A DNA stretch of 64,000 bases from Rhodococcus sp. 06-235-1A (GTDB taxonomy: Bacteria > Actinomycetota > Actinomycetes > Mycobacteriales > Mycobacteriaceae). Below, in pieces: positions 9,390 to 16,779 of the stretch (its first letter is position 1; each line of letters opens with the position of its first letter). The stretch spans positions 124,001 through 188,000 of the forward strand of contig NZ_NOYI01000002.1 of the NCBI RefSeq assembly GCF_002258785.1, given 5' to 3'. The notes below the pieces were generated by a model. It ran no database searches. It was not told the origin of the DNA and was given only the letters and a program-made list of their open reading frames with translations. Position numbers and translations under genes: made by a program.

Positions 9390-10805
9390 TCAAACCTCTA
9401 CTTCGGATGGATCGGTGGTGGGGGCTGGTGCGGTGCCGAACAATGACTCTTGCGGGTCTCGGTCGCGCACGCTCACCATCACGTCTCGATATCGCGCGAT
9501 CACCGGCAGCACCAGCACGCCGCCGGACACGCTGTGTATCAGTCGAAGTCGATGCAGCAGCGCGATCGATCGTAGCCGCAGACCGTTCCGGTCGGTCTGC
9601 CACTGAGCGGCGAACGTACGACCGAAGCGTTCGACCAGATCGTCGACCACCGACACCAACCAACTGTCCTCGATCAGCGGATAACGCTTGCTGTCTTCTG
9701 CATCGCCCAAAGCTGTTGGATCGGAACCGAATCCGAACTCGGCGAGATCGCCGAACACTCCGCCGTCGGGAATGGCGCTGTCCAACTGCTCGATCAGTGC
9801 ATCGCCCGAGGGAAGCGGAAAAGTCGACAGCGCGGGTGCATCCGGATCGATCACCCGGTCCGAAATTTCGCCCGCAATCAGCAATGCGACCTGAGCAATA
9901 GTTCCGGTGCTGGGGAAGCGGTAGTCCGAGAGTCTTCCCGATGTGTCGATGAGAGCCACGCCCTCCGCCCGGCGTTCGGCAACGAGGCCGGTCAGCAACT
10001 CGACGTCGGCAACGGTGCGGGTCGCGCTCAGTGCAGTGCGGCCGTCTTGGTCGAGATCGTCGAGATAGACGACGGGTTTCTCCACCAACGCGCGGCGTAC
10101 CGCACGCAGCGTTTCCTTCGGGTCCGCCTCCCGTCCGGAATCGCCGTGTCCCGGATCGGAATCCTCGGGATCGATCGGGGCGTCCGAGTCGGCCAACATA
10201 CCGCGAATCGATCGCAGATGCTGCACGGCGCGAGGCGGCCTGAACAGGGCGACGACGACGGGTCGGTCGATGTCGTAGAGCGCCTCGCCTGCGGACGGGT
10301 TGTTCGCCCAGCCGGTCGCGTCACCGTCGGCCAACGCAATGGCACCGCGTGTCGCGAGCCAGCCGATCGCGTCGACGAATGCGTCTCGGTCACTTGCTCG
10401 GTCGGTTGTCAGCTCGACGCCGTCGACCTGACTCGCTTCTGCCGCAACGTGATCCGCGAGTTCGGACAGGGTGATCTGATTCCCGGCCCTGCCGAGGGCG
10501 GCCAGTGCCAGCGCCAGGTACGCGTATCGGCGGCGATCGAAGATCCGGTCGGTGGACGTTCGCGCGGGTTGGCTGTCGTCGAGTCCGTCGATCACCGGGA
10601 ACAGTCGTGCGGTGGTCTCGGTGACCTCGAGTCGATATCCGAACAGCTCGAGCAGGTCCTCACGCAACTCGGTGGCCCATCTGCGCAGCAATGGCAGTGC
10701 GATCCGATCGGGGTACGTCGTGGTCACCAGGTGATTCGACAGCGCGACCCGGGCGGCCCGCTGGTAGGAATCCAGTGCGAGGGTCGAGATCTCGCGAGCT
10801 CTCAT
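9390..10805 (-). CDS. jetB: Wadjet type II subunit JetB (TIGR02678, DUF2398)
   Basis: A 471-aa protein matching TIGR02678/DUF2398, the MukE/kite-like accessory subunit of type II Wadjet. Tandem winged-helix-like segments are suggested by IALPLLRRWATELREDLLELFG and by the later HRLRLIHSVSGGVLVLP region. A longer open frame extends upstream to 11342, but ATG 10805 begins a family-like N terminus (MRAREISTLALDSYQRAAR) and overlaps the jetA stop as ATGA, a typical coupling junction. An acidic low-complexity stretch rich in Asp/Pro lies near residues 210-230. It works in a complex with JetA and JetC rather than as an enzyme. Confidence 0.9.
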   Translation of the reverse strand: MRAREISTLALDSYQRAARVALSNHLVTTTYPDRIALPLLRRWATELREDLLELFGYRLEVTETTARLFPVIDGLDDSQPARTSTDRIFDRRRYAYLALALAALGRAGNQITLSELADHVAAEASQVDGVELTTDRASDRDAFVDAIGWLATRGAIALADGDATGWANNPSAGEALYDIDRPVVVALFRPPRAVQHLRSIRGMLADSDAPIDPEDSDPGHGDSGREADPKETLRAVRRALVEKPVVYLDDLDQDGRTALSATRTVADVELLTGLVAERRAEGVALIDTSGRLSDYRFPSTGTIAQVALLIAGEISDRVIDPDAPALSTFPLPSGDALIEQLDSAIPDGGVFGDLAEFGFGSDPTALGDAEDSKRYPLIEDSWLVSVVDDLVERFGRTFAAQWQTDRNGLRLRSIALLHRLRLIHSVSGGVLVLPVIARYRDVMVSVRDRDPQESLFGTAPAPTTDPSEVEV

Positions 10806-12325
10806 CGGCGTGCCACCTCGCTGACCTCGAGCGCGAGGCGGTCGAGATGCAATCGGCCTCTGCTGGTTCGCACGATCGTCGAACGGTCGCTGTCGCTCAG
10901 CGTCAGGCGGACGCCGCTGTCCGATCCGGACGAATCGGAGGTGCGGCCACTCACGCGTACCCGCGCGGTCAACGCAGCATTCAGCAGGCTCAACAGCACC
11001 TCGGTTTCCTGCTCGTCGAGAATTCGGTCGTGGATTCCGGCGGATGCAAGCGACTGTGCTGCGGAGCTGCGTGATCGCTGTGACTCGAGTTGCTGCTCCC
11101 GAAGCCGTCTGATGCTGCCGTCGTTGCGTTGTACCCGTCCCGGAACGCCGGGGGTGGGGGTGCGCCCGGTCTCGGCCAGGGTGCGCGAGATCTCGACCGG
11201 CGGTGCCTCCCACCACGATCGGGACGTGGGGATGATGTCGGCGTCGGGATGCACCATCGACAGATGCCGTGGTTTGCCCAGGCCGAACACGGCATGGAAC
11301 AGGGCGTGCGCGCTGTCCTCGGTGGGGGCGGCAGCGAACCAACCGGCCAGATGGCGCAGTTGGCTCTCGCGGCTGACTCCGCCCTTACGGGTCTCGGTGA
11401 CACGGCGCAGCAGTGACAGCACGGCAGCGATCGCGCTCATCGTGCCCTCGCGGAGTCGCTCGGACTCGCTGAGCTCGGACTCGGCCGAGACGAACCAGTG
11501 CGAGAGACCGGCCCAGCGATCGGTCCAGTCGGCGCGGCGTTCGGCGACGGTGAGAAACACTCGTTCGTCGCTGATCGCGGCTCGCTCGACGAGTGCTTCG
11601 ATGCCGGTGCTCTCGACCAGCGCAATCGCTTCGGCCAATTTTGGGGCGTAGCGCGTCAGATCCGAGCTGAATTCACGCATGTGCGTCAGCAGAGCGTCCT
11701 TGTGGACCAGAAACGACTCCGGTGTGATTTCGGTGGTGCGCACCAGGTCACCGAGTACCAGATAGAAGTGGGCGGCGCGGGTCGCCATCTCCGACAGCGT
11801 CGAATCGAGTCGGCTGAGCTTGCGGTAGATGCGATCGCCGTCGGCCTGACGGTTCGCCTCGGCCAATTCGTGCATGTCGGCCAATAGCTCGGGCAGCACC
11901 AGCCGCGACAGCGCAGCGTCGTCCAGGCGGGCCCCGAGCACGTCCTCGACTGCACGATAGGCCTTGTAGCCGGCTTGACCGAATTGGTAGACGAAGTGCC
12001 GATTGCGGTACTCGGCGAGGGTTGCGGCGCGAGTCCCGTCGTAGCTGCGTTCGAGCAGGCCCCAGGCGTGGAGCTGATCGAGCAGAGGTGCGATGTCGAG
12101 GGTGGTCGGTGTGTCGCGGTGCCCCGAGCTCCGTGCGATGAGGTCGGCTACGTCTCCGGAGTGCAGCAGGACGACGTAGTTGGCTCGTGCGGTGTCGAAT
12201 GCTCGCAGAACAGCCAGGTACTCGGATCGCTTCTCGGCAACGGCGAACGAGAAGAGCCCGAGACGGTCCTCCTCCACGAACGCGTTCACGGCTCCCCGCC
12301 GCGCGTCCTCACCTGATTCGCTCAC
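10802..12325 (-). CDS. jetA: Wadjet type II kleisin-like subunit JetA (TIGR02677, DUF2397)
   Basis: A 507-aa first gene of the operon, matching TIGR02677/DUF2397. By family analogy it is the MukF/kleisin-like subunit bridging the JetC heads. The N terminus (LFSFAVAEKRSEYLAVLRAF) and a winged-helix-like region around residues 60-120 (LLDQLHAWGLLERS) fit the family; the centre is largely helical, and a Ser/Arg-rich linker lies near 430-450. GTG 12325 is 6 nt after the -10 hexamer TACCCT on the same strand, suggesting a leaderless message. Base composition looks like the surrounding core genes, so the operon does not stand out as recently acquired. Confidence 0.9.
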   Translation of the reverse strand: MSESGEDARRGAVNAFVEEDRLGLFSFAVAEKRSEYLAVLRAFDTARANYVVLLHSGDVADLIARSSGHRDTPTTLDIAPLLDQLHAWGLLERSYDGTRAATLAEYRNRHFVYQFGQAGYKAYRAVEDVLGARLDDAALSRLVLPELLADMHELAEANRQADGDRIYRKLSRLDSTLSEMATRAAHFYLVLGDLVRTTEITPESFLVHKDALLTHMREFSSDLTRYAPKLAEAIALVESTGIEALVERAAISDERVFLTVAERRADWTDRWAGLSHWFVSAESELSESERLREGTMSAIAAVLSLLRRVTETRKGGVSRESQLRHLAGWFAAAPTEDSAHALFHAVFGLGKPRHLSMVHPDADIIPTSRSWWEAPPVEISRTLAETGRTPTPGVPGRVQRNDGSIRRLREQQLESQRSRSSAAQSLASAGIHDRILDEQETEVLLSLLNAALTARVRVSGRTSDSSGSDSGVRLTLSDSDRSTIVRTSRGRLHLDRLALEVSEVARR

Positions 12326-12331
12326 TGGAAC

Positions 12332-12337
12332 AGGGTA
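12332..12337 (-). promoter_or_regulatory. -10 hexamer TACCCT, promoter of jetABCD
   Basis: On the minus strand TACCCT lies 6 nt before the jetA GTG. The expected -35 region falls inside the first copy of the adjacent 32-bp repeat array, so anything binding the repeats would meet RNA polymerase here. Confidence 0.5.
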
Positions 12338-12340
12338 GGG

Positions 12341-12446
12341 GGTAGGAGTGGAGCCTGCGGGATGACCCTGGTGGTAGGAGTGGAGCCTGCGGAATGACCC
12401 TGGTGGTAGGAGTGGAGCCTGCGGAACGACCCTTGGGGTAGGAGTG
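12341..12446. repeat. tandem repeat, three 32-bp units plus a 10-bp partial unit
   Basis: Units at 12341-12372, 12373-12404 and 12405-12436 are near identical (each starts GGTAGGAGTGGAGCCTGCGG); a fourth is truncated at 12437-12446. The first two differ at one base and the third at a few bases near its end. There are no spacers, so this is not a CRISPR array. It lies between the nirD stop and the jetA promoter. The 32-bp period is about three turns of DNA, so all copies face the same side of the helix. It could be an operator array, a dispersed intergenic repeat that expanded, or simple slippage. Confidence 0.85.
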
Positions 12447-12466
12447 CCAGTCGTTCGACCGTGCCG

Positions 12467-12766
12467 TTACAGCTCCACGGTGACTTTTCCGTCCACCACT
12501 GCGGCGGGGTAGGTGCGCACCGAGTCGATGCCGCTGGGGCAGGTGCCGTCGTCGAGCGAGAAGGTGTACTGATGCAGCGGGCACACGACGATGGATCCGT
12601 CGATCTGACCGTCGGCCAGTGGCCCGCCCTTGTGCGGGCAGACGGCATCCATCGCCCGCACCGATCCGTCGCTGAGCCGGAAGACAGCGACCTGCTTGCC
12701 GTCCACCACGTAAGCCCGTCCCTCACCGGGCGTCAGGTCTTCCAGTGCACCCACCGGCACGCTCAT
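12467..12766 (-). CDS. nirD: nitrite reductase small subunit
   Basis: A 99-aa Rieske-type protein, the small subunit of cytoplasmic NADH-dependent assimilatory nitrite reductase, which reduces nitrite to ammonium together with NirB. The Rieske pattern is clear: CPHKGG (about residues 43-48) and CPLHQYTF (about 62-69) give the Cys-x-His ... Cys-x2-His ligand set for a [2Fe-2S] cluster. ATG 12766 overlaps the nirB stop as ATGA, so the two subunits are translationally coupled. The frame stays open far upstream inside nirB, but only this start gives a normal NirD. Confidence 0.92.
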   Translation of the reverse strand: MSVPVGALEDLTPGEGRAYVVDGKQVAVFRLSDGSVRAMDAVCPHKGGPLADGQIDGSIVVCPLHQYTFSLDDGTCPSGIDSVRTYPAAVVDGKVTVEL

Positions 12767-15252
12767 CGGACCGGAACCTGTGGCAGTGGAAGCAGGGGCA
12801 GCGACGGGGTGAACTGGGCGGGCGACTTCGGTGCCGCGCGATCCTGCCAGGGGTCGATGTAGCCGTCCACCGATGCCTGCATTCGCTCGTCGAGTCCCGT
12901 GACGATGCCGTCGCGGTCGTCGATCAGCACGCTCTTCAGTTCCTCCAGGCCGATGCGCGGAACCCACGCGTACGTTCGCTCGAGCCACTGGGCGTTCTCG
13001 CGGTAATGCTGAATGAACCTGCCTGCCACGGTCAGAACCTCCTCGGCCCCCGTCACGGTGGCCAGTAGATCGCCCTTGCGGATGTGCGCGCCAGCGGCAC
13101 CGCCGACGTAGATCTCCCACTTGCCTTCGCCGACCGACACCACGCCGAAGTCCTTGCACAGTGCTTCGGAGCAGTTGCGCGGGCAGCCGGCCACCGCGAG
13201 CTTCAACTTCGCCGGAGTCTCCAAGCCCTGGAATCGCTCCTCGAGGGCGATGCCCAGTGCCGTCGAGTCGCCGAGACCGAAGCGACAGAAGTCGCTGCCG
13301 ACACAGGTCTTCACCGTGCGCATGCTCTTGCCGTAGGCGAAGCCGGAAGGCATGTCCAGATCGCCCCACACCTTCGGCAGATCCTCCTTCTTGATGCCGA
13401 GCAGGTCGATCCGCTGTCCGCCGGTGACCTTGACCAGCGGAACGTGGTACTTGTCCGCGACGTCGGCGATCTTGCGCAACTGATCCGGGGTGGTGACACC
13501 ACCCTTCATCTGCGGCACCACCGAGAACGTGCCGTCGCGCTGGATGTTGGCGTGGACGCGGTCGTTGATGAACAGTGCGCCGCGCTCGTCCACCCAGTCG
13601 GGGCCCCACACCGTCCGCAGCAACGATGCCAACGGCATCTTGGCGGCGGCATCCTCGGATCCGCCGGTCGCCAGCGCCGCGAACACCGCAGACACCGCCC
13701 GAAGATCCTGCGCTCGAATGGCGTCGATCAGTTCCGGCTTCGTCATGGGGATGCAGGGGACGTACCGGTCCGCTGTGGGATCGGCCTCGAGGGCACCGCC
13801 TGATGCGCACGCGATGATGTCCTTGACCAGGCCCTTGCACGATCCGCACCCTTTGCCCGCCCGAGTCTTCGCGGTGACGTCGCTCAGGTTCTTGGCACCC
13901 GCGTGCACGCAGGCCACGATGGCACCCTTGGTGACGCCGTTGCAGTTGCACACCTGGACGTCGTCGGCCAGCTCGGCGGCTCCTGTCGCCGCAGAGGGTG
14001 TCCCCATGTCGAAGAGCATGCTGATGCGCTCGTCGGGCAACGGCACTTTCTCGTCGAATGCCTGAGTCAGAAAGTTTGCCTTGGAGATGTCGCCCAGCAG
14101 GGTGGCACCGATCAGTTTGTTGTTCCGCACGATCACCGACTTGTACGTACCACTGCGCGGCTCGTAGAACTGGACGAACTCGTCGTCGTCGCGTTCGGGT
14201 GCCGTGATCCCCATCGAGGCGACGTCGACACCGGCCACTTTGAGCTTGGTCGTCAGCCGCGAACCATGGTATGCCGCAGCGGGATCGGCTCCGGTAAGCA
14301 CATCGGCCAGGACGACGGCCTGCTCCCACAGCGGCGCGACGAGTCCGTAGACCTCGCCGCGGTGCTGGCAGCATTCGCCGACGGCATAGATGGAACCCTC
14401 GTCCTCGCAACGCAATTGGTCGTCGACGACGATCCCGCGTTCGATCACCAGTCCGCCGGCGCGGGCGAAGTCCACGCTCGGCCTGATACCCGCGGTGACG
14501 ACGACCATGTCCGCGGCCAGCGAGGTGCCGTCGTTGAACCCGACTCCGGTGACGACACCGTCCTCGGAACGCAACACCGAGGTCGTCCGCTTCGAGGTGT
14601 GCACCCCGACACCGAGCGACTCGATCTTGTTGCGCAGCACGCGTCCGCCACGCTCGTCGAGCTGTTGATTCATCAGGTGACCGGGGGAGTGCACCACATT
14701 CACGTCTAGGCCCTGCGTGCGTAGACCGTATGCGGCTTCCAGTCCCAGGAGTCCGCCGCCGATGACGACGGCGCGTATATCCTCGCGTGACTCGGCCATC
14801 TGCAGCATGCCGTTGGTATCGGCGATGGTGCGAAAGCCGAACACACCACGCGCCAGCCTTCCGTCGGACTCGCGCAGACCGTCCATGTTCGGAAAGAACG
14901 TATTGCTTCCGGTGGCCACGATCAACACGTCGTAGTCGACGGACCGACCGCTCTCGCACACAACCGTCTTGGAGAATCGATCCAACGACACGGCCCGATC
15001 GCCCACATACAGCGTCACGCCGTTCTCGCTGTACCAACTCATGGGATTGAGAACGAGATCCTCGTCGTCGACGGTGGTCTCACCGGACAGCACGTGCGAG
15101 AGCATGATTCGGTTGTAGTTGCCGTACGGCTCGTCGCCGATCATCGTGATCTCGAACTGCGATCTGCCGTTGCGTTTGATGATCTCCTCGACTGTTCGGG
15201 CACCGGCCATTCCGTTGCCGATCACCAACAGTCGCTGTTTTCCGGCAGTCAT
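12763..15252 (-). CDS. nirB: nitrite reductase [NAD(P)H] large subunit
   Basis: An 829-aa assimilatory nitrite reductase large subunit. The N-terminal half is an FAD/NAD(P)H pyridine-nucleotide oxidoreductase (VIGNGMAGARTVE at residues 10-22; second dinucleotide site VVIGGGLLGLEAA near 165). A BFD-like [2Fe-2S] domain follows (CNCNGVTKG ... CGSCKG, around 425-465). The C-terminal half is the sulfite/nitrite reductase domain with siroheme-[4Fe-4S] cysteines in TCVGSDFCRFG and AGCPRNCSE. All cofactor motifs are intact. The start overlaps the preceding small gene by one base (TGATG). It supplies ammonium from nitrite; the partner nitrate reductase is not in the window. Confidence 0.95.
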   Translation of the reverse strand: MTAGKQRLLVIGNGMAGARTVEEIIKRNGRSQFEITMIGDEPYGNYNRIMLSHVLSGETTVDDEDLVLNPMSWYSENGVTLYVGDRAVSLDRFSKTVVCESGRSVDYDVLIVATGSNTFFPNMDGLRESDGRLARGVFGFRTIADTNGMLQMAESREDIRAVVIGGGLLGLEAAYGLRTQGLDVNVVHSPGHLMNQQLDERGGRVLRNKIESLGVGVHTSKRTTSVLRSEDGVVTGVGFNDGTSLAADMVVVTAGIRPSVDFARAGGLVIERGIVVDDQLRCEDEGSIYAVGECCQHRGEVYGLVAPLWEQAVVLADVLTGADPAAAYHGSRLTTKLKVAGVDVASMGITAPERDDDEFVQFYEPRSGTYKSVIVRNNKLIGATLLGDISKANFLTQAFDEKVPLPDERISMLFDMGTPSAATGAAELADDVQVCNCNGVTKGAIVACVHAGAKNLSDVTAKTRAGKGCGSCKGLVKDIIACASGGALEADPTADRYVPCIPMTKPELIDAIRAQDLRAVSAVFAALATGGSEDAAAKMPLASLLRTVWGPDWVDERGALFINDRVHANIQRDGTFSVVPQMKGGVTTPDQLRKIADVADKYHVPLVKVTGGQRIDLLGIKKEDLPKVWGDLDMPSGFAYGKSMRTVKTCVGSDFCRFGLGDSTALGIALEERFQGLETPAKLKLAVAGCPRNCSEALCKDFGVVSVGEGKWEIYVGGAAGAHIRKGDLLATVTGAEEVLTVAGRFIQHYRENAQWLERTYAWVPRIGLEELKSVLIDDRDGIVTGLDERMQASVDGYIDPWQDRAAPKSPAQFTPSLPLLPLPQVPVR

Positions 15253-15599
15253 CAGACGAGCACCAGACCGAAATCGACGACGACCTCTCCGCTGGTTCCG
15301 GCAGGGGCCGCGACAACCAGCTCGAGGACCGTGTCCGGGTCGACGTCCTCGACCACCCGGAGCGGAATGTTGACTCCACTCTTGGCGCCCATCGGGAAGA
15401 TGCGCATCGGGCTTCCGTCGCGCAGCAAGGTCACGACCACCAGCTCGTCGCTCGAATTTCCCCCGCGAAAGTACAGCGGTTGGGCCGTCACACCCTCGGG
15501 CACGACGAAGCTCAGGCTGGGGTCGATCAACTCGGGCTTGTCCAAACCGTTGCCGGTGAAGGAGAAGACGCCTTGCAGAAATCGCGGTGTGCTGGCCAT
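15252..15599 (-). CDS. small conserved-looking protein of unknown function preceding nirB
   Basis: A 115-aa protein from ATG 15599 (GTG 15605 would add two residues). I do not recognise the family with certainty. The sequence is rich in beta-forming Val/Leu segments (ELVVVTLLRDGSPMRIFP and VLELVVAAPAGTSGEVVVDFG), lacks a signal peptide, membrane helix or cysteine motif, and looks like a compact beta-sandwich. It overlaps nirB by one base and therefore almost certainly belongs to the nitrite reductase operon, perhaps as an assembly or regulatory partner. An imperfect palindrome lies 24 bp upstream of the start. Confidence 0.7.
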   Translation of the reverse strand: MASTPRFLQGVFSFTGNGLDKPELIDPSLSFVVPEGVTAQPLYFRGGNSSDELVVVTLLRDGSPMRIFPMGAKSGVNIPLRVVEDVDPDTVLELVVAAPAGTSGEVVVDFGLVLV

Positions 15600-15622
15600 G
15601 ACCACGAGGTTCCGGTGTCGGA

Positions 15623-15649
15623 GTGACGTGACCGCTGCGGTGACGTTAC
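15623..15649. promoter_or_regulatory. imperfect palindrome upstream of the nir operon
   Basis: GTGACGTGACC-GCTGC-GGTGACGTTAC: the 11-bp arms match at 9 of 11 positions when one is reverse-complemented. It sits 24-50 bp before the first gene of the nir operon, a natural operator position. The spacing of its AC dinucleotides does not fit the published GlnR box, so the binding protein is unknown. Confidence 0.45.
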
Positions 15650-15700
15650 GTCGGGATCAGAAAGACCTCACCGGCTCCGGGTCTGCCCTGTGCGCACCGC

Positions 15701-16729
15701 TCAGAGCCCGAAATTGCCCGGGCCACGTCGCCGGAGATATTTCTCGAACTCTGCGGCGATGGCGTCGCCGTCTATCTTCGCGATCGCATCGGACATGTCC
15801 ACCTCAGCGTCGCCGCGCTCCTCGAGGCTGCGGACGTACTCGCTGATCTCCTCGTCTTCCTTCGTCATCTCGGTCACCGCCTCCTCCCATTCCTCGGCCT
15901 GGGTGGGTAGTTCGCCGAGCGGGACCTCGATGTCGAGCACGTCCTCGACCCGCTGCAACAGCGCGACGGTGGCCTTCGGGTTGGGAGGCTGCGAGACGTA
16001 GTGGGGCACCGCAGCCCAGAACGAGACCGCCGGCACCCCGGCCTTGACGCATTCGTCCTGCAGAACGCCGGTGATACCGGTCGGACCTTCGTAGCGGGTC
16101 TGTTCCAAGTTGAACTGTTCGGCCGCCTCGGTGCTGTAGGCGGTTCCGGTGACCGGGACGGGCCTGGTGTGCGGGGTGTCCGCCAGCAGCGCTCCGAGAA
16201 TCACGACGGTCTCGACGCCGAGCTGGTCGACGAATTCGAGGAGGTCGTCGCAGAAGCTGCGCCAGCGCATGTTCGGCTCGATGCCGCGCAACAGCACCAC
16301 ATCGCGCTCGCTACCCGGAGGGGAGCACACCGACAGTCGCGTGGACGGCCACTCGATCTCGCGGGTCACGCCGTCGACCTGACGGACGGTCGGTCGATTG
16401 ACCTGATAGTCGTAGTAGTCCTCGGAGTCCAACTCGGCGAGGGGACTGGCGTCCCAGATCAGCTCCAGATGTTCGACGGCACCGCTCGCAGCGTCACCTG
16501 CGTCGTTCCACCCCTCGAAGGCCGCCACCAGAATGGGAGAGCGCAATTCCGGGATGTCTTCGTCGTCGTCGAAATCGGGTTCGGGATGGTCGGTGGCATT
16601 GGCCACAGCGTCGTGGACGGCCTCGATCAACGCGGCATCGAGAGGCGCATCCGAGCCGGCACCTGAAATGTCCGGATCTTGGCTACCGTCGTCGGTCGGG
16701 AACTGGACATCGAGGTTTCGGGGACTCAC
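15701..16729 (-). CDS. PAC2 family protein
   Basis: A 342-aa protein of the PAC2 (proteasome assembly chaperone 2-like) family, similar to mycobacterial Rv2125. The PAC2 core starts near residue 65 (SPILVAAFEGWNDAGDAAS) and includes LLRGIEPNMRWRSFCDDLLEFV and VILGALLADTPHTRPVPVTG; an acidic C-terminal helix follows. Bacterial PAC2 proteins have no settled function, although this one occurs in an organism with a proteasome. Two GTG codons are adjacent at 16732 and 16729; 16729 is exactly 6 nt from a TAGGCT -10 element, so I chose it. It is divergent from metH, as in mycobacteria. Confidence 0.87.
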   Translation of the reverse strand: MSPRNLDVQFPTDDGSQDPDISGAGSDAPLDAALIEAVHDAVANATDHPEPDFDDDEDIPELRSPILVAAFEGWNDAGDAASGAVEHLELIWDASPLAELDSEDYYDYQVNRPTVRQVDGVTREIEWPSTRLSVCSPPGSERDVVLLRGIEPNMRWRSFCDDLLEFVDQLGVETVVILGALLADTPHTRPVPVTGTAYSTEAAEQFNLEQTRYEGPTGITGVLQDECVKAGVPAVSFWAAVPHYVSQPPNPKATVALLQRVEDVLDIEVPLGELPTQAEEWEEAVTEMTKEDEEISEYVRSLEERGDAEVDMSDAIAKIDGDAIAAEFEKYLRRRGPGNFGL

Positions 16730-16735
16730 CACGAC

Positions 16736-16741
16736 AGCCTA
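16736..16741 (-). promoter_or_regulatory. -10 hexamer TAGGCT, leaderless promoter of the PAC2 gene
   Basis: On the minus strand this hexamer is 6 nt before GTG 16729. Its position favours that codon over the GTG immediately upstream. Confidence 0.5.
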
Positions 16742-16767
16742 CGACCCGAGTTAACTCCGGTGCCCAC

Positions 16768-16773
16768 TACTCT
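16768..16773 (+). promoter_or_regulatory. -10 hexamer TACTCT, leaderless promoter of metH
   Basis: TACTCT is 6 nt before ATG 16780. The adjacent GTG at 16777 would be only 3 nt away, so the ATG is favoured. The metH and PAC2 promoters diverge within about 50 bp, and there is no room for a cobalamin or SAM riboswitch. Confidence 0.5.
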
Positions 16774-16779
16774 GTAGTG

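Noticed and set aside
6695..9901. 1068-residue open frame on the + strand
   Set aside because: It is antisense to jetC and jetB. The composition (Arg/Gly/His-rich, no family features) fits a shadow frame in high-GC DNA, and the real genes on the other strand have full motif sets.
12341..12446. Repeat array as a CRISPR locus
   Set aside because: The copies are directly adjacent with no unique spacers and there are no cas genes in the window.
15623..15649. GlnR box in the nir leader
   Set aside because: The AC dinucleotide spacing does not match the GlnR consensus I know; kept only as an unassigned palindrome.
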